Part shown: positions 9,167-14,517 of the stretch, piece by piece
Numbering within the stretch: the first letter of the stretch is position 1
Layout of the letters: each line of letters begins with the position of its first letter
Program-made: the position numbers and the translations under genes
From: JAKORR01 sp964608495
GTDB lineage: Bacteria; Armatimonadota; Zipacnadia; Zipacnadales; FEN-943
Length of the DNA stretch: 29,999 bases
Assembly (NCBI GenBank): GCA_964608495.1
Contig: CAZSOQ010000034.1
Span: 1 to 29,999 of the forward strand
Reading direction: 5' to 3'
Notes under the pieces: generated by a model
Told to the model about the DNA's origin: nothing
The model's database searches: none
Seen by the model: only the letters and a program-made list of their open reading frames with translations

Positions 9167-9295
9167 ACCACACCCCCACCGCCGCGGGCTAAAGCCCGCG
9201 CCTACGCTCGTCCGAGGTCTCGATGTCGGCCAAGGTCCGCTCGGTGCGGGGACAGTGGCCAGTAGTGTCCGCAGGCCGCGACACCGCGCGGCCTG
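9167..9295 (-). repeat. REP-like cassette, copy 1
   Basis: The cassette runs from a CACCCCCACC flank through the palindrome CGCGGGCT-AA-AGCCCGCG (9183-9200) and CCTACG. A ~60-nt spacer follows that contains CGGCCAAGGTCCGCTC and GTGCGGGGACAGTGGCCA and can itself fold (GGCCA with TGGCC). It ends with GTAGTGTCC and a second hairpin, CAGGCCGCG (9272-9280) pairing with CGCGGCCTG (9287-9295). The outer palindromes face each other in inverted orientation, CCTAC against GTAG, as in bacterial interspersed mosaic elements. Most of it is repeated nearby at 9301-9423. Confidence 0.75.
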
Positions 9296-9300
9296 TGGGA

Positions 9301-9423
9301 ACCACCACATGCCCACCGCCGCGGGCTGAAGCCCGCGCCTACGCCAGTCGGAGGTCCTGATGACGGCCAAGGTCCGCTCAGTGCGGGGACAGTGGCCAAT
9401 AGTAGTCGCAGGCTTTAGCCTGC
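9301..9423 (-). repeat. REP-like cassette, copy 2
   Basis: This is a near-copy of 9167-9276, about 135 bp downstream. The first palindrome is CGCGGGCT-GA-AGCCCGCG (9320-9337), with A changed to G in the centre. The spacer keeps CGGCCAAGGTCCGCTC and GTGCGGGGACAGTGGCCA almost unchanged. The distal hairpin is different: GCAGGCT-TT-AGCCTGC (9408-9423). The two cassettes therefore share spacer and orientation but carry different second palindromes. Confidence 0.75.
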
Positions 9424-9449
9424 GGGGGTGGCTGGGTGGTGGTGTGGAC

Positions 9450-9471
9450 AGGCCGGGGTCTTCCCCGGCCT
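9450..9471 (+). repeat. REP-like palindrome
   Basis: AGGCCGGGG (9450-9458) pairs perfectly with CCCCGGCCT (9463-9471) around a TCTT loop. The following TGCGGGGGTGG flank is the same as the flank after the palindrome at 9408-9423, although the stem sequence is unrelated. This is what links it to the same element family. Confidence 0.6.
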
Positions 9472-9692
9472 GCGGGGGTGGTGGTGAGGTGGTCCCTACT
9501 GCGCTGCCTCTGCCATCTGCTCACCCCCGCGGAATCCCCTTCGCGGGCCTGGCCAACATACCCCCGGGGGTAGGGGTGAAACGGGTTCACCACTTATTCG
9601 GTAGTTTAGCGCGCGTTGCGTGTCTTTTCGGCGCTTTGCGAGGGCCTCTTTGAGCGCTATGTCCAATCCCCGCAGCCCCGCCCTTGCCCCCG

Positions 9693-11822
9693 TTACCGCC
9701 CCGGCACCTTCCCGTCCGCCTCGCGCTGGCTGATGATCTCTTCGGCCAGGGACTCCGGCACGAAGTCGTGCCGCCGGAACTCCAGCGTGAAGCTGCACTT
9801 CCCCGAAGTCAGGCTCCGCAGCTCGGTGGCATATCCCCGCACCTCGGCCAGGGGCACCTCGCCGGACAGGTGGCGCATGTTCGCCCGCACGTCCAGCGAG
9901 TTGACACTCCCGCGCCGCCTGCCCAGATCGGCGGTCACGGCGCCCAGGTGCTCCTCGCTGAGGTTGACGTCGAGGCCCATGATCGGCTCGAGCAGACCGG
10001 GCCGCGCGCGGCGCACGGCCTGCTGCACGGCCATGCAGGCCGCCACCTGGAAGTCCCCGGCGGACGAGTCCACCTCATGGAACTTGCCCCTCAGCAGCGT
10101 GACGCGCAGGTCCGTGACCGGGTACCCGGCGATGATGCCCTCTTCGAGCCTCCTGCGCAGGGCCACCTCGATGGGGCGGACGAAGTCGGCTGGAATCTCG
10201 TCGCCCGGCGCCTCGTTCACCACCACCACGCCCTGGCCGCGCTTGAGCGGCTCGACGCGGAGCTGCACCTCGGCGAAATGCCCGTGGCCGCCGGTCTGCT
10301 TGCGATACACGGCCGTGGCCTCGCCCAGGTCGCGCACGGTCTCACGGTAGGCCACCTGCGGCGGGCTCACCTCGGGCGTGCAGCCGAACTCGGTGCGCAG
10401 GCGGTCAAGGGTGATGTCCAGGTGCAGCTCGCCCATGCCGGCCAGCGTCTCTTCCTCGGTCTCGGGGTCGAAACGCGCGACCAGGGTGGGGTCCTCCCTG
10501 CACAGACGCAGGACGGCCTCGTGCAGCCTGCCGGACTCCTCCTTCGAGGAGGGTCGCAGCGCCACCATGATCACCGGATCGGGGAACTGCAGCGAGTCGA
10601 GCTGAACCGGGCAATCCGGGTGGCACAGCGTATCGCCGGTAACCGCCGACTTCAGGCCCACCAGGGCCACGACGTCGGCGGGCCCCATGCCGTCCACTTG
10701 CTCGCGCTCGCTGCCGTGGATGCGGTAGATGCGCCCCACTCGCTCGCGCGTCTCCGCGCGCGGGTTGTAGACCACATCGCCGCTTCGCACGCTTCCCGAG
10801 AAGACGCGCACCCAGGTCAGGTGGCCGACGTAGGGGTCGGTGACGATCTTGAAGGCCGTGGCGCACAGGGGCATGTCGGGGTCGTCCGGCCGGCCGGTCA
10901 GCACCTCGGCCGCCGCGGGCGAGTGTCCTCGCACCACCGGCATGTCCGAGGGCGCCGGCAGGTAGTCCACCACGGCGTCCAGCAACTGCTCGACACCCAT
11001 CCGGGCGCGCGCCGAGCCACACAGCACCGGCACCAGCTTCCCGGCCAGCGTGGCGTAGCGCAGGGCCGCCTTCAGCGTCTCCACGTCCGGCTCGTGGCCG
11101 TGCAGACGCAGCTCCAGCAGCACGTCATCGGTCTCGCAGATGGCGTCCAGCAGCGCCTCGCGGGCCTGTGCTACGTCCTCGGCCATCTCGGCCGGGACCG
11201 GCGCCTCGACGAACCGCTCCGCGCCGTCGTCCCACAGCAGGGCGCGCTCGGTGAGCAGGTCCACGACGCCCCGGAAGTCGCCCTCGCGCCCGACGGGCAA
11301 CTGCAGGGGCATGGCCCTGGGGGTGAGCTTGTCGCGGATATCGGCCAGGACGCGGCGGAAGTCCGCGCCGGTCCGGTCGAGCTTGTTGACGAAGAGGACG
11401 CGGGACAGACCCTCGCGGTCGGCGTGCATCCACACCGCGCCCGTCTGGGGCTCGACGCCGCCGACGCCGCAGACCAGGATGACGGCGCCATCAATGACGC
11501 GGATGGACCGCACGACCTCGGCCGAGAAGTCAATGTGCCCCGGCGTGTCAATGAGGCTTATCCGGTGCCCCCGCCACTCACAGGCCGTCGCGGCCGAGGT
11601 GACGGTGATACCGCGCTCCCTCTCCTGGAGCATCCAGTCGAGCTGCGTATTCCCCTCATCCACGCTGCCGAGCCGGTGGATCCGGTCGGTGTGGTACAGG
11701 ATCGTCTCGGACGTCGTGGTCTTGCCGGCGTCCACGTGGGCGAAGATGCCGATGACCCTCACTCGGTCCAGCGACGATTCCCGCGTCCTGGTTTGTGTCC
11801 GTGTCGTTTCTTCCCTGAACAC
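9693..11822 (-). CDS. fusA: Elongation factor G family translational GTPase
   Basis: The product has about 709 residues, the normal length for EF-G. G1 is AHVDAGKTTT (residues ~28-37), the switch I end is RERGIT, G3 is DTPGH and G4 is NKLD where canonical EF-G has NKMD. Domain IV and V landmarks follow: GGHGHFAEV, PADFVRPIEVALRR, LLRGKFHEVDSSAGDFQ, LLEPIM and the RRGSVNSLD region. It should catalyse GTP-driven ribosomal translocation. GTG at 11822 has AAGGGG 9 nt upstream; an in-frame TTG at 11831 touches that sequence and is less likely. The gene is not beside rpsL/rpsG/tuf, and NKLD and GGHGHFA differ from the usual housekeeping forms, so it may be a second EF-G (EF-G2/fusA2-like). The divergent upstream region is long and structured. 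Confidence 0.9.
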   Translation of the reverse strand: MFREETTRTQTRTRESSLDRVRVIGIFAHVDAGKTTTSETILYHTDRIHRLGSVDEGNTQLDWMLQERERGITVTSAATACEWRGHRISLIDTPGHIDFSAEVVRSIRVIDGAVILVCGVGGVEPQTGAVWMHADREGLSRVLFVNKLDRTGADFRRVLADIRDKLTPRAMPLQLPVGREGDFRGVVDLLTERALLWDDGAERFVEAPVPAEMAEDVAQAREALLDAICETDDVLLELRLHGHEPDVETLKAALRYATLAGKLVPVLCGSARARMGVEQLLDAVVDYLPAPSDMPVVRGHSPAAAEVLTGRPDDPDMPLCATAFKIVTDPYVGHLTWVRVFSGSVRSGDVVYNPRAETRERVGRIYRIHGSEREQVDGMGPADVVALVGLKSAVTGDTLCHPDCPVQLDSLQFPDPVIMVALRPSSKEESGRLHEAVLRLCREDPTLVARFDPETEEETLAGMGELHLDITLDRLRTEFGCTPEVSPPQVAYRETVRDLGEATAVYRKQTGGHGHFAEVQLRVEPLKRGQGVVVVNEAPGDEIPADFVRPIEVALRRRLEEGIIAGYPVTDLRVTLLRGKFHEVDSSAGDFQVAACMAVQQAVRRARPGLLEPIMGLDVNLSEEHLGAVTADLGRRRGSVNSLDVRANMRHLSGEVPLAEVRGYATELRSLTSGKCSFTLEFRRHDFVPESLAEEIISQREADGKVPGR

Positions 11823-12144
11823 TGCCTTCAACCCCTTGTACTGGGTAAAGCCACATCAAGCGCGCCGGCGTCGAAACTGCGGGCCGTAGAGGGCAGGGCT
11901 GCTACCTCGCAACCGGGGGCCGGGGAGTAGGGGGCGGGCAGGCCGCCGTCCCTAGCTCGTGGCAAGGCCAAAGCCGGGCGATGCTGACAAGCACACTGCC
12001 GTGATTCGGATCGGTCAGAACATCGGTGGCGGAGGGCCGGGTCAGGGCCCGCGCCGGGAAAGCGGATCAGTGCCCCCAAAAGCGGAACCGCGGGCTGTGG
12101 TGCGCCCGCGGCTCAGTGCAAACCCGCCAAGGGAATGCCGTCAC

Positions 12145-12183
12145 GGCCTGTGGCGGAAATCGGGCGCACACGCGCCACAGGCC
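12145..12183. repeat. 11-bp perfect inverted repeat
   Basis: GGCCTGTGGCG at 12145-12155 is the exact reverse complement of CGCCACAGGCC at 12173-12183, with a 17-nt loop. No T-run follows on either strand, so a simple terminator is unlikely. It is the most stable single element of the non-coding stretch upstream of both the EF-G gene and the pilin-like gene. Confidence 0.7.
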
Positions 12184-12284
12184 ACGGATCCTCGCGTCTC
12201 CGTTATTGGGACGATTAGTCTACCCATTTCCAGCCAGCTCTCCTCAGTAGGGCGCTGCTGAGGGCACAACGGGTCGGATGCTAC

Positions 12285-12325
12285 AAGGGCCCCCGCGGCC
12301 TGTCAAGGCCCTGCGGGGCCTTTCT
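12285..12325 (+). terminator. Terminator-like hairpin upstream of the pilin-like gene
   Basis: The stem runs from AAGGG and CCCCCGC on the left to GCGGGGCCTT on the right, capped by GGCCT-GTCA-AGGCC (12297-12310), with short bulges, and is followed by TTTCT. No annotated plus-strand gene ends just before it. It therefore either ends an unannotated transcript from 11823-12280 or acts as an attenuator about 70 nt before the pilin start. The T-tract is short, so termination strength is uncertain. Confidence 0.5.
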
Positions 12326-12385
12326 GCGCGCCAAGTGGAACCCCCGACCCGCCTGAATCGTCTATGGCAACCGATGGACCATACC

Positions 12386-12392
12386 AGGAGGG
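12386..12392 (+). promoter_or_regulatory. Ribosome binding site for a TTG start
   Basis: AGGAGGG ends 6 nt before TTG at 12399. The TTG is followed at once by a prepilin leader and the FTLIELL motif. No ATG or GTG fits in frame nearby, so TTG is the likely start. Confidence 0.75.
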
Positions 12393-12398
12393 ATTCCC

Positions 12399-13139
12399 TT
12401 GAGCCGGCAGAGGTTCTCACGGGGCGGTACGGATTCGGGCCGCGCGGGCTTCACCCTCATCGAGCTGCTGGTGGTCATCGCCATCATGTCCATCCTCGCC
12501 TCGATTCTGTACCCCGTCTTCGCCCGGGCCAGGGAGCAGGCACGCAAGACCGCCTGCGCCAGCAACATGCGCCAGCTCGCCATGGCCCTCCTGCAGTATG
12601 CCGACGACTACGACGAGACTCTCCCCCTATACAGCCAGGGGACCGGCTACCTCGGCAGCCTGGGCTACGGCGGCGGCGACGGCCCGCGCTGGGCGGACAT
12701 GATCTTCCCCTACGTTCGCAACACCCAGGTCTATGACTGCAGGAGCGGCACCCACCGCCTCGCGATCCTGTCCGGCGGCTCCTACTTCGAGATCAACACC
12801 TACTCCTACGGCTACGTGTCGCCCTCGTCAGGCGGCGCGGACTACGGGGTCGCCAGCCGCGCCCTGGGCGACATCCCCGACCCCTCGGGCACCATAGCCC
12901 TCGCTGAAGACGGCAGGCAGGACGACGCAGCCGACGCCGAGAGCATCGGGCGCGTCATCCCCGGCGCGGCCGATACGCTCGAGGGGATGGCGGGGCGCGT
13001 CAACGGCATGAGGCACACGGGCGCCAGTACCACGGACGTGAAGGCGCACGCCTTCAACGCCACCTACGTAGACGGGCACGTGAAGTTCGTGCGCCTGCCG
13101 GACACCTTCCCGACTCAGTGGACCCTGGCGCAGGACTAG
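12399..13139 (+). CDS. Type IV pilin-like protein with N-terminal methylation motif
   Basis: The product has 246 residues from a TTG start. A short basic leader (about 1-16) ends in G before FTLIELLVVIAIMSILASI, the prepilin peptidase cleavage and methylation site plus transmembrane helix of class III/type II secretion pseudopilins. Residues that follow (PVFARAREQARKTAC, NMRQLAMALLQYADDYDE) match the large pilin-like families abundant in Armatimonadota and Planctomycetota. The C-terminal HAFNATYVDGHVKFV resembles the histidine/Asp-Gly (H-X9-DG type) motif of those families. The protein is probably processed by a prepilin peptidase and anchored in the inner membrane or assembled into a pseudopilus. 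No pilus assembly genes lie nearby, which is usual for these dispersed paralogues. Its specific function is unknown. Confidence 0.9.
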   Translation: MSRQRFSRGGTDSGRAGFTLIELLVVIAIMSILASILYPVFARAREQARKTACASNMRQLAMALLQYADDYDETLPLYSQGTGYLGSLGYGGGDGPRWADMIFPYVRNTQVYDCRSGTHRLAILSGGSYFEINTYSYGYVSPSSGGADYGVASRALGDIPDPSGTIALAEDGRQDDAADAESIGRVIPGAADTLEGMAGRVNGMRHTGASTTDVKAHAFNATYVDGHVKFVRLPDTFPTQWTLAQD

Positions 13140-13168
13140 CGGCGCCGCGCGGGACGCGGGCCCGCCCG

Positions 13169-14239
13169 TCACCGTGCCAGGGGCTCGCGCACGACGAAGG
13201 CCCTCGCGGGATTCTCCACGAGCAGCTTGTCGAGCTGCGCGTCGGTCAGCCCGGCGTCGCGGAGCATGGGGAGGAAATGGCGTGGCAGCCAGTCAAGAGG
13301 CGCCACCGTGCCGCCGCCCGGCTCCCCCACGTGATACCACCCCGCGTCCTGGCTGATCAGCAGCCGGTCCGGATAGCGCCGAAAAGCCTCCAGGACCAGC
13401 GGCAGCTTCTGGGCAGCGTTGCCCGCGCGAATCCCGTCGTAGGACAGCCAGGCACCCCGCTCGGCCACCTGGAAGTGCAGCGCCTGGTCGGGCTCGGCGT
13501 CCGAGTGAACCACGATCAGGTGGGACGGCGGCACCCCCACCTCGGCGAGGATCTCCAGCTCCTGCAGGGCGGCCCGGCCCGTCGTCGTGTGACTGGCGAT
13601 CACCAGGCCCGTGGCCGCCGACGTCAGAGCCGCCGCCCGCACGATCTTGCGCTGTATCTCGCTCAGATCGCCCTCGTTCACCGCGATCTTGATGAACCCC
13701 GGACGTATGCCCGAGGCCGCGCGGGAAGTGCCGGGAAAGCGGTACTGCGCAGCCTGGCCCTCCGGGCCGATGCCCTCCGGGCCGATGCCCTCCACGGCCT
13801 CACGGATCCACTCGCGGGCGATCTCCTCGGCCGACGTGTCGTGGGCCGAGGCCGGGAGGAAGGGGTCCTTGTATAGCCCGGTATTCGTGATGAGGTGCAC
13901 GCCGCTGGCGAGGCTCAGCTTCCGCAGGAGAGCGGGGTCGCGTCCCAGGTAGTTGGGCGTGCACTCGAACAGCGCCCGGATGCCCGCGGCCTTCAGGTCG
14001 CGCAGGTAGGGAAGCATGACCTCGAAGACCTCGTCCGGATCATAGCGGTCCGGCGAGACCTTGTCGGCGCCGATGAAGTCCACCAGCACATGCTCATGGG
14101 TGAGGGCGGGGCCGAGGTCGGAGGGCTCGATCGGGCCGCAGACGGTAAGGATCTTGCCCGCGTCGGTCTGCCCGGCCGCGGACGCGCCGGCGTACAGGCA
14201 CGCCAAGAGGGCCAGAAGGGTCACGTGTATCGCCTGCAT
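13169..14239 (-). CDS. Secreted phosphotriesterase-family metal-dependent hydrolase
   Basis: The product has 356 residues. The chosen ATG begins a signal peptide (MQAIHVTLLALLACLYAGAS, cleavage near residue 22); the frame continues upstream to 14296 but lacks signal character. Binuclear metal-site residues of the phosphotriesterase (PTE) family are all present in order: His48 and His50 in THEHV, Lys184 in GFIKIA (the lysine usually carboxylated), His217 in IASHTTTG, His245 in VVHSD and Asp298 in ISQDAG. Family members hydrolyse phosphotriesters, lactones or related esters; the true substrate cannot be read. Export is unusual for this family but occurs. A 15-bp in-frame duplication repeats EGIGP between residues 150 and 161. 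The gene is convergent with the pilin-like gene (29-nt gap) and divergent from the LamG-protein gene. Its ribosome binding site lies inside a strong hairpin. Confidence 0.88.
   Translation of the reverse strand: MQAIHVTLLALLACLYAGASAAGQTDAGKILTVCGPIEPSDLGPALTHEHVLVDFIGADKVSPDRYDPDEVFEVMLPYLRDLKAAGIRALFECTPNYLGRDPALLRKLSLASGVHLITNTGLYKDPFLPASAHDTSAEEIAREWIREAVEGIGPEGIGPEGQAAQYRFPGTSRAASGIRPGFIKIAVNEGDLSEIQRKIVRAAALTSAATGLVIASHTTTGRAALQELEILAEVGVPPSHLIVVHSDAEPDQALHFQVAERGAWLSYDGIRAGNAAQKLPLVLEAFRRYPDRLLISQDAGWYHVGEPGGGTVAPLDWLPRHFLPMLRDAGLTDAQLDKLLVENPARAFVVREPLAR
13758..13787. repeat. 15-bp in-frame tandem duplication inside the phosphotriesterase-family gene
   Basis: CCCTCCGGGCCGATG occurs twice in direct succession, giving GIGPEGIGPEG in the protein. 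It lies in a loop region between the first metal site and the lysine ligand, so it probably does not disturb the active site. A polymerase slippage event is the simplest explanation. Confidence 0.8.
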
Positions 14240-14286
14240 GGTGCGGACCCGCACCTCCTCGGGGGCCCGGGGGCCCCGCGAGGAGG
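14240..14286 (-). promoter_or_regulatory. Hairpin burying the ribosome binding site of the phosphotriesterase-family gene
   Basis: On the minus strand the only good Shine-Dalgarno sequence, GAGGAGG, forms the 3' arm of a long hairpin. CCTCCTCG pairs with CGAGGAGG (14279-14286 with 14254-14261), extended inward by GGGGCCC/GGGCCCC after a one-base bulge. Between this and the ATG is a second stem, GGTGCG-GGTC-CGCACC, which shares two G residues with the Shine-Dalgarno sequence. The linear spacing of 14 nt is too long, but the second stem would bring the Shine-Dalgarno sequence next to the ATG. The two structures are mutually exclusive at their junction, so a switch is possible. The complementarity is visible directly; regulation is inference. 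Confidence 0.5.
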
Positions 14287-14342
14287 ATGGTACCACGTCT
14301 CGCGGGGTGGCGGACAGGGCGCGACGGCCTGCGACTACGGGA

Positions 14343-14362
14343 GGCGGAGCTGAAGCTCCGCC
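14343..14362 (-). repeat. Isolated REP-like palindrome
   Basis: GGCGGAGCT-GA-AGCTCCGCC is a perfect 9-bp inverted repeat with the same GA centre and the same downstream CTAC as the palindromes at 9183-9200 and 9320-9337, but with a different stem. It is followed by CCACCGCCGTAGGCCGG, in which GTAG faces back towards it. A related GACCGTAGGCCGGGG occurs at 21327-21341. It sits in the 278-bp gap between divergent genes. Confidence 0.65.
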
Positions 14363-14517
14363 CTACAGCCACCGCCGTAGGCCGGAGCCCGCGGAGGAGA
14401 TGCGCCGGGTCTGCGGGAACTCGTGCGCATCCCAGGACGCAGGCGCAGGGGAACCGACGCCCCGCCGGCAGCCTATCCCCTGGCACGCCGCGCGACCCGG
14501 CCCAAGGGAGGCCACAG

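Larger units (their letters stand above)
9036..9692. other. 657-bp gene-free region filled with REP-like palindromes
   Basis: No convincing coding sequence lies between the sulfatase-fold gene and the EF-G gene, which are both on the minus strand. Between 9064 and 9471 there is a series of short palindromes: 9064-9080 (CCGGGGG, loop AGG, then TTTAGG), a weak one at 9128-9144 (CCCTTTAGGG core), 9183-9200, 9272-9295, 9320-9337, 9408-9423 and 9450-9471. Stem sequences differ between units, but a central TTTAG or TTCAG-like core, a GTAG on one side and a GGYGGTGG-like flank on the other recur. Units occur in both orientations. The 9472-9692 part shows no clear structure and may hold 3' sequence of EF-G and a terminator that I cannot resolve. 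Confidence 0.75.
11823..12398. other. 576-bp gene-free, hairpin-rich region between divergent EF-G and pilin-like genes
   Basis: No reading frame here has a ribosome binding site or family-like composition. Structure is prominent instead: CCGCGGGC/GCCCGCGG at 12088-12111 (8-bp stem, 8-nt loop), GGCCTGTGGCG/CGCCACAGGCC at 12145-12183 (11-bp stem, 17-nt loop), CCTCAGTAG/CTGCTGAGG at 12242-12263 (9 bp including one G-U, GGCG loop), and a terminator-like hairpin at 12285-12325. GATCAGTGC (12065-12073) recurs as GCTCAGTGC (12111-12119) on either side of the first hairpin. It could be a plus-strand small RNA, a leader of the pilin gene, or the 5' leader of EF-G on the other strand. I could not match it to RNase P RNA, tmRNA, SRP RNA or a riboswitch consensus I know. 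Confidence 0.55.

Noticed and set aside
11832..12250. TAGACT hexamer upstream of EF-G as a promoter (also one upstream of the radical SAM gene)
   Set aside because: The hexamer fits a -10 box, but no -35-like sequence lies at 16-19 nt in either case, so I did not list it as a feature.
11959..12261. Small open frames in the gap between EF-G and the pilin-like gene
   Set aside because: They have no ribosome binding site, no family-like sequence, and run straight through several strong hairpins; structure explains the region better than coding.
11823..12330. RNase P RNA, tmRNA, SRP RNA or a known riboswitch in the structured gap
   Set aside because: I looked on both strands for their conserved cores (for example GAGGAAAGTCC, the tmRNA tRNA-like ends, the SRP GGAAG loop, cobalamin, glycine, SAM, FMN and c-di-GMP cores) and found none.
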